64,000 nt of DNA from Myrmaecium sp. VS I D KN 1 (GCA_019775845.1 JADQAV010000027.1:186001-250000), one strand, 5' to 3'. Shown: positions 23,170-34,511, counted from the first letter of the stretch. Program-made: numbers and translations. Notes: generated by a model from the letters alone, not told the origin.

Positions 23170-24609
23170 TATACTGTACATACTGCGCGGTATATTGTAG
23201 GCTGTGAGCGTTTCCGGTTCGCGTGCGCCAGGCAGTCACATGCAGGTTCCCTTTTGGGGGCGTCTAGGTTAGTCGTCTTCTCTTCTGCCAAAGGTTTCCA
23301 TCTTCATACAGTAGGTGGAAGATGCTCTGTCTGCCCCCACTATTGTATAGTAGATTGATCAAGGCTGTCTTGAGCGTGCCAGCTCCCAGCGTGTTTCTTC
23401 GCGCGACCGGCGACCCGCCCTGCCGACGCTGCCATCGGGACGGGCATCGAGTCTGGTCTGGGGCGTGGGCGCGGTGGCCCGCCGAGAGCTGGAGAGGTAA
23501 GATAATCACGCCGACCTGCGTGACAGGACTCCAGCTGGAAGGGGGGCGCACCTGGAAATAAGAAAAAAGTATCAGCCAAGAAATGAAGGCGGCAAAGATG
23601 AAGGATCAAAAGGAAGGTCATTCCGCCGCGGCCTCCTCCTCCGCTGCGGCGTGGGCGTGGGCAAGGGCGTGGGCGACCGTTACATAAGTACTAAAAACTC
23701 GTCTGCGTTGTGACATTGGGGGATTCGATATTACTTTAGCTAGCCCTCGACAAAGGGGCGCACGTAAGCGAAGTCGGACCCAAGAACGTGTCAGCATTTG
23801 TTTCCTCAATCTTTTGAGGTGAGGAGAGAGAGAGAGGGAACACCACGGCCCGATACCATGGCCCGCCTGCCTCATTCCGTTCTCTCCTCAACTCCTCAAG
23901 CGTTACGACCGCCAGCTCGCTTGCAGAACAGCAAGGCAGAACCGGTACGCTGCAGTGAGGAATTATGCACTGATTTCACGCGTTCACTGGGTGCGTTTGA
24001 GGTGCCCGGTATCCAGGTGGTGCTGCTGCTGCGGTGCTCTGCCCTGCGGAAATTAGGAAGGGTACCTGCCTGAGGCCGAGAAAGATTGGTGTTCACGGGT
24101 CTTTGCAGTCTGTGTACGTACTTGTACTAGGTATGATTATGGTACCTATGTACACACTCAGCATAAAGTCGGTCCGGTATAGTGCTATGTAAGTAGACTT
24201 GGGTTGGCCGGGTCCGCGGCTTATCCGCTGTACGGTACGTAAGTGACGGTAAGTCTCTACAGTACAGCACTTGCTTACCATTTACATACTCACTTCTGTA
24301 TAAGACCATAACAGGCGGAGGGTCCCGGGACCATCGGTAGCACTTCAATCAGGCAGACAAGGAGGCCAGGAAGCGAGGAAGACGACGCGAGGAGGCAACC
24401 AACCATGCAAGTCTCGCGATGCACGGGGCTAGGATGTCGAAATAGACTCGCATCCTCACGCCAATGGATGCCAAGCGGCACGACGATCTCGCGTAGTCCC
24501 TCCCTCCCTCCTCACCCCGCAACGCCTGCGGCGGCTGAAGGAGGGGGGCCCTCGCCTCGCCTCGGCGCCACGCAAGGACCAAGGAACATGGGCAATGGCA
24601 TGCATGGCA

Positions 24610-24648
24610 GGGGCAGGGGTCAGGGGCAGGGGTCAGGGGCAGGGGCAG
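24610..24648 (+). repeat. G-rich tandem repeat, G-quadruplex candidate
   Basis: Six runs of four G separated by loops of two (CA, TCA-type three) bases, in copies of GGGGCAGGGGTCA. The pattern fits the standard intramolecular G-quadruplex rule on the plus strand. Confidence 0.85.
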
Positions 24649-25968
24649 ACGGGACACCCATGGCAGCCCCAGGCGCCTGGGCGGCCGGGCGTGCGGGCGG
24701 GAAGTTAACTTTAGCTACCCACCTTCCTCCTTTCGGATTTTCTGCATCTGCATCTGCATCGATGTAAAAGCAGCGGGTGGAGAGACCAAATCGGGGGCTC
24801 CGCGGGCAACTGAGTGGCAAGCCCCCTCACGCCTTTCTCCACAATTTGGCACAGCGAGCCTCGGGGATGTCCCCTTCAGCACCTGCAGCCACGAAAGAAA
24901 AGGAAGGCGTGATGAGACTGTCAGTCCGAGCCAACAGCCCGTTGAAGCAAGCCATGGTAAACGTCTGTAAGTGCTGTAAGTGGTATAGGCAGGGCGCTCA
25001 GGGCGCCCGTCATGGCCTCGCCCACCAGGCGGCGTGCGGTACAGCGCGCCCTCACGGCGACATCGGTCCGGCGCTGCTGACATCCCAGTCCATGATGCCA
25101 AGCCCGGTCATCAAGGCAATTTCCAGGTGCTCCTCTGGCTCGTCGCTCTTGTGCAACGAGGACGGCGGGTTTCCTCCAAGTTCGACGCATGATGCCCTCA
25201 TTTCCTCCGTCCTGGCGTCATCCAACGTCGGCCGGAAGGTAAAAGAGAGTCGGCGACGGTCGATGTCGGCGGCCATCTCCCCGTTCTTTCCGTATTTGCC
25301 AATAGAAACATACATGGGGCTGACCTGCATGTGCGCCGCGACAACTCAACTGTTAGGTCATCCCATCGTGTCCTTCAACGGCTCTTCAGCTAGCCAGTGA
25401 GACAGCCCACATGAACGGGCAACAAACGAGGTCGCCACGATCATTGCCTGGAGAAAAGGTGTGCCTCGGTGAGCCGGTGCCGACTTCATGGCAGTGCTCA
25501 TCGGCTGTGAAACGTCTCGCATTTGGAATAGAGTGGGAGGTTGCGTTGACCAACCGCCCGTGAAGGCTCTTGGCTGATCCGGATGGGGAAACATGCGGCA
25601 ATGTACCGCGGCCCTTTTAAGCGGCCTTGTACAACCAGCACTTTCCCTTCTCGCCTCCTTACGGTTTGCAGCTGTGCCCGCCGACGCAGCCAAGCCTTAA
25701 CTCTCCGAGCGCCACCCCATGTTGTCGCTGTACATCCTGCGGAAGGCCGTAAGACAATGCCACGTTCAATTTTTCCCTGGACTTTCTGTATATACATGGA
25801 TCAGGAGGATGGTTGCGTATCTGCATGTCATCCGAGCACTCTGCTGCTTCGCTGGGCTCGATCCCAAAGTTTCCATTGCATTCGTGACATCTCGACCGGA
25901 TCTGACCGCCAGAACTCTGGCTGACGGTGCCGTGGGTTGTGTGCCAGGTTGGTCCCAGGCCGGAACGA

Positions 25969-27133
25969 TCACGCCTTCTCCACCGCGTCAACGAAATCCC
26001 CCAATTTCGGGCTGAAGGATGCATAGTAATCGTCGCTAAGGTCGGTCAAGAAAACGTGGCCGCAAACCGTGTGCATCTGCCTGACGAGCTTCCTCAGTTG
26101 CCTGCCCGACATCGTCGGCGGCGCCGAATGCACGAGGCACGCCAGCTTGCGCCGCGCACATGGCAGCGTTTTGATGATGTTCTTTGCATGGAGAGCGTTC
26201 CAGTTCTCGAAGGTTTGCTCGAAGACGACCGTCACATCAGCTATGTCCAGGTAATTCGGGACATCGTCTTGGAAGTACCGTGGGTCCGGTACGGTCCCAG
26301 GGTTGTACACTGTACATCGTTCTGTTTAGCAGCATTCTTCATAGATAGAACGGAACGAGCATGCTTCTGAATTTAGCGCGGCTGCCCCGCGGACGAAAAT
26401 AACCCTCCAATCGAGGCAGAGAAAGGAAAATCGAAGGAGAAACCAATTCCGTGGGCAACCACAGTGAGGAGGAAAAGGGACAGAGTTGAAACTCCTGATG
26501 TGGCAGGGGCAACAACAGCAGAAAACGTGGCAGAGACCAAAATTGTAACGTTGTGACAGTGACAAAAGAGGATTCACTAACCGACAAAGCCATCCGCCAA
26601 GCCGCTGACAGTGCGGACAGCCTTTGATATGGCCTGGAGATACCGGGTATGATCAGGATCGTACTGAGCGGGCACTTCGTCAAAGAACACTCCCTGTAGC
26701 GCCAACGAGGGCTCCTGAGCCGCCCAGGCAGCGTAGGTGGCGACCTCCTGCACCACCTGCCCTAAGGGCTTCATGCCCCAATTCACCGCCACATACCCAA
26801 TCCTCCGAACGTTGGGATAACGATGGAGATGAGACAGCGCCTTGGTGTAATTGGCATCCGGCGTTGCAACCGGACCACTAGCCGGGTTGATTATCAAGGT
26901 GAACTCCAGCTGCGTATCACAAAGTCTATCGTCATGAGAATGGAGCGAGAAGGGAGTTAGCGATCTGCGGAGATGTATGACGTGAACCGTAGTTCGAGCG
27001 CGAATGCTTACAGCTGGTATAGCGGATCCCACGCGCTGGCACCGTCGGATCCATGCGAGGGGTAAATGTAGAGCGGTACAAGGACAGTAGCGGCGCGTCG
27101 AGATCGCATTCTCAAAAGCTTCCTCAACACCAT
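25969..27133 (-). CDS. sph3: Sph3-type GAG glycoside hydrolase (GH135, spherulin-4 family)
   Basis: Three exons on the minus strand: 27133-27012, 26925-26582 and 26309-25969; 268 residues. Sph3 is an endo-acting hydrolase that cleaves GalNAc-containing GAG and is required for GAG production in A. fumigatus. Family signatures in order: AATVLVPLYIYPSHG and AWDPLYQL, LEFTLIINPASGP, GYVAVNWGMKP, GVFFDEVPAQYD (acidic catalytic candidates), VYNPGTVPDPRYF, DVTVVFEQTFENW, and a C-terminal HVFLTDLSDDYYASF. Each junction restores these motifs. Intron 2 is 272 nt, far longer than the others in this window. Oddity: the predicted N-terminus MVLRKLLRMRSRRAAT has no clear signal peptide or membrane helix; an in-frame stop lies just upstream, so an unseen 5' exon is possible. 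The start is therefore less certain than the body of the gene. It diverges from uge3. Confidence 0.88.
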
Positions 27134-27769
27134 CTCAGCTTGCCATAGGACGACCCAAATTTAGTGAAGAGAGGTCTGAACGAGTGAACAAAGTGGGCAT
27201 GGGAGTGGTTGCTAGCGAGAAGGGCTGAGAGCTTCGCCTATCCTGACAGTCAGCCTGTACGATGGCCCTCGCTCCGAAGCGCTTCCGAATGAATTTGCTC
27301 CAATGCGCACGCGCGCCCACCCAGACCCGAAACGGCACAGTCCGATCAGCCCGACTGTGTTCACACACCCAGATCCAGAACTTCGCCTGAAATGGACTGC
27401 CAGCTAATCGAAGATCGCGCCCTTGAGACGGGTCCTGAGTGTCGTGGCCGGCTATTGACACTGCAGGGACTATTGACAGAGAGTCACGTCTCCAAGGACG
27501 CTGGGGAAACCAACGGCCAGCCGCACTTCACTAATCGCGCCCGCATTCAAGGCAAGGGACGCGGTCGCCATGTTCCGATCTATCCTATTCAAGCGAAGGG
27601 ATCAGATGCGACATTGTTCGTCGTTTTCCCACACTGACCCGTTAAGCTGTTACACTTTAGCCCCAAGGCTGCATTTATATAAGATTTCCCCACGTACCTG
27701 ATTTTGTATCTAATCATCCACCGATCCTTCCTCAATTCGAACCTGTTGCCCTGCTTACCGATCCTTCCT
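27134..27769. promoter_or_regulatory. Divergent sph3/uge3 promoter region
   Basis: 636 bases between two oppositely oriented starts. A TATATAAG element at about 27676-27683 lies some 90 bases before the uge3 ATG and is a good TATA-box candidate. An open frame on the minus strand (27135-27461) ends next to the sph3 start but is in another frame and resembles no family. Confidence 0.55.
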
Positions 27770-29182
27770 ATGGATAGCTTTTTCCACATGGGTGCCTGCA
27801 CTCGATCTCCTTCCCCTTCGCTATCCGCATGGTCAAGTTCAGTGGGGACAGTCAACAGCCCCACCACCGACCGTTCTGCTATCTCCGATGATGAAGATAT
27901 CCTGGAGGAGCCTCTGGATATTGTAGGAGATGATTCGCATTTCATCATGGTTGTTGGTGGATTGGGCTTCATTGGCTCGAATACAGTGCTCGAGCTTGTG
28001 AAAGCCGGCCACAATGTTCTCATCATTGACGACTTAAGCAACGCTTTCGAGGATGTTTTGGACCGAATCAAGTATCTCGCCGCTAGCTACTACAGCGACA
28101 AAGGCGGAGCAGTTCCCTTAATCCACTTTCGCAGAATGGATTATCGAAGCCCAGCCATGCAATCGGTCCTTGCCGAGTATTCGTCGTATACTTTGAGCGG
28201 CCCTCCGTATTCTGCGAAAGGCGCAGGAGTCGAAGTAACCAACCCGAGGATCTCTGGAGACAGCGAAAATCGCGGTTCCACCATCTTGCGCCGCGAATGC
28301 AAGATTACCGGTGTCATCCACTTCGCTGCGTTCAAATCAGTTGAAGAAAGCATAAGAAAACCTCTGCAATATTATCAGAACAATGTTGTCGGTCTCGTCA
28401 ATTTCCTCTCTCTGCTCCAAGAAGTTGGCATCCGGAATTTCGTATTCTCCTCCTCGGCAACGGTGTACGGCGGAATGGCTAATATCGGTGCTCCGCTGAG
28501 GGAAGAATACCTGGTGCATCATCCGGAGACCTACGTCGACTCCGATGGACGGGAAGTGGCAGCAATCCAAGGCAGCCTCGGGATCACGAATCCTTACGGA
28601 AGGACCAAATACTTCTCTGAATGCATTCTGGCCGATTTGGCGAGGGCGGACCCGTCATGGAATATTACTGCACTTCGCTACTTCAATCCGGTCGGCTGCC
28701 ATGAGTCCGGGCTCCTGGGGGAGGATCCCCGACAGAAACCGAGCAATCTCATCCCCGTTGTTGCGCAAGTTTTGACAGGACAGAAACCGCAGCTTGAGAT
28801 ATTCGGCAGCGACTGGAATACGCCGGATGGAACGTGCGTGCGGGACTTCATCCATGTAACAGACCTGGCACGTGGCCATATCGCGGCTCTTCGTGCCGCT
28901 GCAAGTGGGCGCATTAAGGAGCCCTTCCGCGCCTACAACTTAGGTACAGGAACTGGCCATACCGTGCGGGAGGTGGTAGAAAGCCTTGAAGCCGTGTCTG
29001 CGAAGGAGATACCTGTTGTTGAGGTAGATCGGAGAGCAGGAGACGTCGGCTTCTGTGTGGCAGATGTGAAACGAGCCGAAGCCGAACTCAGTTGGAAAGC
29101 CAACAAAACATTAGAAGACTGTGCGAGGGATGTATGGAACCACACCTGTAGCCGATGCGAGAGCTTAAAGTTGGATTCCTGA
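27770..29182 (+). CDS. uge3: Uge3-type UDP-glucose/UDP-GlcNAc 4-epimerase
   Basis: Single exon, 470 residues. Uge3 is the dual-specificity cytosolic epimerase that supplies UDP-Gal and UDP-GalNAc for GAG in A. fumigatus. It is an extended short-chain dehydrogenase with the NAD-binding motif VVGGLGFIGSNT (about 61-72), DDLSNAFEDVLDR, the HFAAFKSVEES segment, the active-site Ser in SSSATVYGG (about 226) and the YGRTK catalytic pair (Tyr 276, Lys 280), then RYFNPVG and the C-terminal GTCVRDFIHVTDLARGHIAA and YNLGTGTGHTVREVV. A 60-residue N-terminal extension rich in Ser and acidic residues precedes the Rossmann fold. I chose the ATG at 27770; the frame is open further upstream but has no ATG. 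Cluster position favours Uge3 over a housekeeping Leloir epimerase. Confidence 0.9.
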   Translation: MDSFFHMGACTRSPSPSLSAWSSSVGTVNSPTTDRSAISDDEDILEEPLDIVGDDSHFIMVVGGLGFIGSNTVLELVKAGHNVLIIDDLSNAFEDVLDRIKYLAASYYSDKGGAVPLIHFRRMDYRSPAMQSVLAEYSSYTLSGPPYSAKGAGVEVTNPRISGDSENRGSTILRRECKITGVIHFAAFKSVEESIRKPLQYYQNNVVGLVNFLSLLQEVGIRNFVFSSSATVYGGMANIGAPLREEYLVHHPETYVDSDGREVAAIQGSLGITNPYGRTKYFSECILADLARADPSWNITALRYFNPVGCHESGLLGEDPRQKPSNLIPVVAQVLTGQKPQLEIFGSDWNTPDGTCVRDFIHVTDLARGHIAALRAAASGRIKEPFRAYNLGTGTGHTVREVVESLEAVSAKEIPVVEVDRRAGDVGFCVADVKRAEAELSWKANKTLEDCARDVWNHTCSRCESLKLDS

Positions 29183-30435
29183 CCCTCCGTCGGTTTCTGA
29201 TACAAAATGACGTTGTCTTAAGCATATGGCATTGGATGAGGCGTTTGCTTGACTGCTCGATGGTATGGGTTATTTGAGGCCGAAAAGCCTATTTTGGGAG
29301 CGTTCTAGTAATTAGACCATTAATAAGATACTTCGAATTTTGAACCAGAACGTTTTCTTTCTCTCACGCATTGACTTGACGGGAAATTGATGGTTCAGCT
29401 ATCGAGCTGAGTTGCATTGTTAGCTGCGTCGCGAATCTTCCACGGCACCTCACCATACAAAGCAGATTTTATGTATGTAGGACGAGGCTTGTAGTCGCCT
29501 TCCAAGCCATCGTAGCTCTCCCAGGGCGATCGTGGCTGATTTCTCGAACTCTTCACAGGGACGTGGGAATCATGGGGATGATCGGGAAAGCAAACAAGTG
29601 GAGCTTTTGCAGACTCGACGTCAGTCCACCAAATGAGAGGAGTTTGAATTGAGGTATATCATCCCAAAGACTGATCAGAACCATAGTCTGTGGCCAGAGG
29701 AAATTCGGTCCAGCCAAGTCGACTGCAGCTCGCTGAAACACGCATGGATCGGATGGTGCAAAAGAGGTTCACACTAAAGGTGCTTTCAGCGTGAAAGCAG
29801 AACAGGGACAGGATTGATGCGTGTTTTAGCCCATGGTAGAAGAGCCCATGCCCGAAACGATCAAACCGGGCGGAAAGAAGTGACACGAGGTCGAACGAAG
29901 CCTGAAGCTCGTCGGAAGACCCCTTGAGAGGGCCGAGATCATGCAGGTGGATGCTTACTGTTCTGTTCGAACAAGCGGGATGAATGTCGTGCTCTCCGGA
30001 TAAGAACGCTGCCGGTCAATCGAAGAGTTTCAATTACCTGGCGAGTTCTCAGTCGGACATAGAGACAGGACTGAGAGAGGACACGCCTGCATCGCTTGAG
30101 GACTCTAGAAGCTCACACAGGAAAGAGAGGTGACAGAAATGAGCCTCCGACATGCGAACAGCTTGACACGGCATATTTGGTCCGTCGCAGACGTTCGTAT
30201 GAAGATGCGTAAAAATGTGCAACATCGAGTTCGGTCCCTCTGGATGCCATGATGTAAGCAAAACGGCAGCACGTGACCGTTGAGGGGTTCGGGTTTCTCA
30301 GGTACTTTCGCAGCCTTTTGAGACTGCTATGAGCCAGTGTAAACCGGCTCTTCTGGCTCTGGAACGTCAGCCAGTTTGCACATTGAATCCGCTCCTTCGC
30401 CGGCGGCAGCGCTCCAGCGCCGGGACGCCAACACT
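29183..30435. other. uge3-regulator intergenic region, no gene seen
   Basis: 1.25 kb holding the uge3 3' region and the promoter of the Zn2Cys6 gene. Short open frames on the minus strand (29553-29886, 30049-30261) have no recognisable content. Confidence 0.45.
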
Positions 30436-32588
30436 ATGTCGACTGATCCGTCTCGTTTCGATGCCACGGCGCAATACCCGATCTGGTATCAAAACCAAAC
30501 CATGGGGGAGCCTCGTGGCGACTTGACTGCCATTACTCATCCCGATCCCATGTTCAATTCAACCTCAACGTCTTCATCCCAATCTCAGGCACCCTCAGCA
30601 ACGGCGGCAGCAGGTGTGAATAGCAACGCAGACACCAATGCCACCGCATCAGTCAGCGCAGCCACTCGAACCTCGGTCCCTGTTGCATGCGTTGCCTGCC
30701 GAAGTCGTCATCTGAAGTGCGATGGCGGAGCGGTCTGTTCGCGATGCAGAGCTGAAGGCGTGGCCTGCTCTTATGTCAAGTCCCGTAGAGGTTGGAAAGG
30801 TCCCAGAAGGAAGCTCGTTACTTCGAGTCATGGTCAGTTTCCCCAGCCACTGAGACGCGCGATACCCCATAAAAACGCTCGTATTCATCCGAGGAAGCAG
30901 CAGCCACAGGCCAACATCCATCGCTCATCACGCCTCAAGCTCCCCAGGCATCTCCTCAGACATCAGGAGTTGTATCACCTTTGCCGCCTTTCAGTTTGAA
31001 GTCCGCATTGAGCAACATCCGGAGAAACAGCGCGAATGATGATGCAAAGTATTCGAACTTATCTCAGGAGAGGGCCTCTCCAGCCACATCGCTACCATCC
31101 ACGAGGCAGATTGACAGATTACGACCGGATGATGTTTTCATGGCCTACCACTATTTCTTCGATACCGCTCACCCCTTCTTATTGCCCCATGGCCATCTCA
31201 TGAAACTGCTCCAGGAAGGCAAGTGCCGCCAGCTGGAACTCGCTGTCAGGTTCGTGGGCTCGACGTACATTTCGACAGCCCCGACGGACGACATCAAAGG
31301 CGACCTCCTCCGTATGCTGACCCAACAGCCGCCACCACCGCAGGATCGGTTCACGGTCCAGGCTCTCATGATTTTTGCTATTTCTCTGCATGCACAGAAC
31401 GAGCCGGAGTTAGCGGTGATGACACTCTATTCGGCAATATCCTTGGCCCTTGAGATCGGAATGCATAGAAGCGAATTTGCGCTGCGCAACTCCTCTAACG
31501 ACATTGAAAGGGAGAGCTGGACGCGGACGTGGTGGTCGCTTTATATCATCAACGGTTTCTTCGCGGCTGTAAATCCTAAGGTCGAATTTCGGTTACGTGA
31601 TATCGTCACGGATGTGCCGTTGCCTTGCGAAGATGAAGAGTATTTATCTGGGGTGAGTGCTCCTGAGGTTACTTGATATGGCCACCCTTCGGTTGTCAGA
31701 CCCTTCCAATGCTGTGCAGCACTTCATATAACAATGGATGCTAGACAATACCCCCGCCGCGGACCCTGCAGGACTACGATGACGCACCCTTCACTGGCGA
31801 AGACGAAGTTTTTTCTTCGTTTACTTATCTCATCGACGCCGTCCGTATCGTAGGTCGAGTTCTCCACAACAACGAGGAGACTTTGGAATACGAGCAGACG
31901 CAATATGTCGACAGTTGCCTCGTCAATTGGTCCCTCCATCTGCCGGAGACCAAGAAAGCAGGCTTGATCAGCGGTGACGGGCAGCATTTTGACGAGCTTC
32001 TTTTCCAGGCCCATGCCATGATCAACGCGTAAGTGGGCCCAACCCCGGTAACGAGGATGCGCCTGCTGATGTCTGTCAAGCGGTACTATGCTGCTTCACC
32101 GGCCGCGGTCATCCCTGGGCTGCGTGGAGCTCCAGAAGGTCACGAGGTGCACTCCTCCTGGCTTAACTCTCTATCCTCGTCAAGGGGACATTCAGGTGCA
32201 CACTGCCAAAGCAATCGAGGCCGCCGAGAATGTTTCGAAACTCATGGCGCTTCCCGTGTCTCTGCAACGGCACACCTGTTTCTTCACTTGCATTGTGGTC
32301 ATGGCTTCCGTCGTACACCTTGCTTACTGGTCCTGGATTGTCCCGGACGGCGAAGATACCGCCATCAAGGAATTCATTCGCCTGGATACCGGCGTCTTGA
32401 AGCATCTCTCCGTCAACTCCAGGCTGGCTCGCGCTGCGCTTCGTGAAGTCCACGGCGTAGCGAAAGAAATGCTCTTGTCGAAGCGGACGTTGAGTAACCA
32501 TATGTGGAGCTCCATCGCCAATCAAGAGATCTTTCGCGACGTCATCGAGGTTCTTCCGACCAACGAGCTCGAGCTCATACAGAGATAA
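30436..32588 (+). CDS. Zn2Cys6 fungal transcription factor next to the GAG cluster
   Basis: Four exons: 30436-30832, 30910-31652, 31745-32028 and 32081-32588; 643 residues. Nuclear DNA-binding regulator. The N-terminus is Ser/Thr/Gln/Ala-rich, then the binuclear zinc cluster (about 85-112) with spacing C-x2-C-x6-C-x5-C-x2-C-x6-C: CVACRSRHLKC followed by CSRCRAEGVAC, and a basic linker KSRRGWKGPRRK. The rest matches the fungal-specific transcription-factor middle homology region: RPDDVFMAYHYFFDTAHPFL, MTLYSAISLALEIGMHR, SWTRTWWSLYIINGFFA, and MLLHRPRS after the last junction. Each splice restores these motifs; the first intron (77 nt) was placed so that SSHG joins QHPSLITPQ. Its target is unknown. 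Its start lies 1.25 kb from the uge3 stop on the same strand, so it is a candidate local regulator, but GAG control in Aspergillus is attributed to MedA, StuA and SomA/PtaB. Confidence 0.85.
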
Positions 32589-33557
32589 ACTGTTTGCTCC
32601 TTCAGCGCGGATGACAAGGTCCGTCCGCTACCAGGTATCGACGGCGCTATTACACTTTTGTCGTATCTGGCTGGGCCACCCACTGCGCATCCAGTATTAT
32701 CAACACCGCAAAAGCGCAAGGCCGCCATTTCTGCTGTCGCAATACGCCCAGGCTTCTCTACGACCCCTTCTCGGAAGCAATATATCTAGGCATCACATCG
32801 GCCAGCCAGGTAAAGAAGCAGAAGCAGAAGCGACTATTCCGGCTCTGACAGCGTCCTACGACGCCCTTCATCGGCCATTCGACCGATCTACTCGGTTCTC
32901 GAGAATCCCCCTCCCCGAGGCTTCGATCCAAAATCGAACGCCGCCAATCGTAGCGTAAAATCGCTGCACTCTTCAGCTTCAAGAGCAGCCACCGCTATAC
33001 CCTTCGAAAGAATTACGTTCCCCCGATTTCGGTCTCCTGCTTGGTCTGCCCTGCAGTTGTTATCTGCTCACATAGTTTTACGGTACATAGTAGATCCCTG
33101 CACTCGCTATTTCATGAAAATATTTTATGTCTGATGTTGAAGACGTGTAAAGATTATGTCATACTTACTCCCTGCTCGGCGAGGATCACTACCTGATCAT
33201 CATGCAACAGGCGCAGAGTTGAGGCTGCAGTAGTTTCTTCGAAGAAGAATATAAGATCAATAAATCCATAATAATCATATATTCAAATCCTGAGCGCTAA
33301 AGAACCCTTGTGGAATGTCAGCATCTCCACAATTAGAAGAGATGGGCAATCATGTAATTGTCTAGTAGAGGAAGAAGCGCTAGCATATCGTAACCGTCGT
33401 CTTTCGTAGTCAGACTAGGATTCCCCTGTATCCTCTTCCACAGATATATCCCCTAGTAATGCCCGTTGAACTTGCACGATCATTGCAAAAAACTGAATGT
33501 TCGCATTGTATCGATATGCTGCCGATTGGCAGTGACCCCAATCTCTTGTTGCATGAT
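32589..33557. other. Convergent intergenic region, no gene seen
   Basis: Nearly 1 kb between the 3' ends of the transcription factor and Ran genes. The stretch up to about 32958 stays open in another frame but looks like read-through of 3' untranslated sequence. AT-rich sequence around 33060-33400 fits two 3' ends. Confidence 0.45.
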
Positions 33558-34511
33558 CTACAAGTCAGGATCCTCCTCATCAGGAAGAGGCATCTGGGCA
33601 GCGTCCTGCATCTCCTTCTGGTACTGCTCGAGAACGGCCTGGTCGACCTGGACCTCCGGAGGCGCAAGGGCGGGGGCAGCGACGAATTCCTAAGTGGATG
33701 GCATCAGCAAAATGAACCAAGAAGGGATCTACCTCATGATGCCTACCAGAGTCTGGTTTCCGACGAGCTTTCTGGCCAACCAAAGGAAGGGCTTTTCGAA
33801 GTTGTAGTTGGATTTGGCGGAGATATCGTAGTACTGAAGGTTCTTCTTGCGATGGAAAGTGATGGTCTTCGCCTTGACCTTGCGCTCCTTCACGTCGACC
33901 TTGTTTCCACAGAGAACAATGGGAATGTTCTCACAGACACGGACGAGGTCACCTTTTCCGCCATATTAATGCACCGATCGGAAGTTCGGGGTTGGGAGAT
34001 GACATACGGTGCCAGTTGGGGACGTTCTTGTAGGTGATACGGGATGTGACGTCGAACATGATGATGCCGCACTGCCCGTTGATGTAGTATCCATCACGCA
34101 GACCACCAAACTTCTCTTGACCGGCAGTATCCCAGACGTCGAACTGGATAGGACCGAGGTTCTGGTGACGGTCAGTCAAAGGACCGCAGAGAAGGTCGTT
34201 CGGAGAAGCGTACCGTGGTGAAACCCAGGGGGTGAACCTCAACACCCAGAGTAGCGATGTACTTCTTCTCGAATTCACCGGTCAAGTGGCGCTTGACGAA
34301 GGTGGTCTGTTGCGGCCTGATTAGTTGCTTGCGAATACTCGAACGCGCATGAAAACGAAGGTTCACTCTCAAAGCCAGCAGACTATGTGCATGGTTTAAG
34401 AAAGCTATGCCGAGAGCGGTAGCATGCACTTTGCCCACATACCTTTCCAGTACCGCCATCGCCGACAAGAACGAGCTTGAAGGTGGGTGGTGCTTGCGCG
34501 CCCTCTGCCAT
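33558..34511 (-). CDS. Ran/Gsp1 nuclear transport GTPase
   Basis: Five exons on the minus strand: 34511-34443, 34306-34214, 34161-34008, 33952-33747 and 33689-33558, joining without a frame error to 217 residues, the usual Ran length. Ran drives directional nuclear import/export and spindle and envelope assembly by its nucleus-cytoplasm GTP gradient. Seen in sequence: G1 loop [20 protein letters not shown], switch [12 protein letters not shown], switch [29 protein letters not shown], the [12 protein letters not shown] segment, and the acidic tail ending DEEDPDL, which is the Ran C-terminal signature. All four junctions rebuild the known protein exactly, which also calibrates the splice reading elsewhere in this window. 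Confidence 0.96.

Larger units (their letters stand above)
21828..25968. other. 4.1-kb gene-poor gap between ega3 and sph3
   Basis: Convergent 3' ends of ega3 (+) and sph3 (-) flank this stretch. I see no gene I can support. It contains CT tracts, the GGACGT and G-rich repeats listed separately, and many short GTAC/TACGTA-type palindromes. Two open stretches are worth noting: 24777-25400 (+, 207 codons) and 25052-25330 (-, 92 codons). They overlap each other on opposite strands and neither shows a motif I know. Confidence 0.5.

Noticed and set aside
27135-27461. 108-codon minus-strand frame just upstream of sph3
   Set aside because: Different frame from sph3, no known motif and no hydrophobic signal; possibly a leader frame only.
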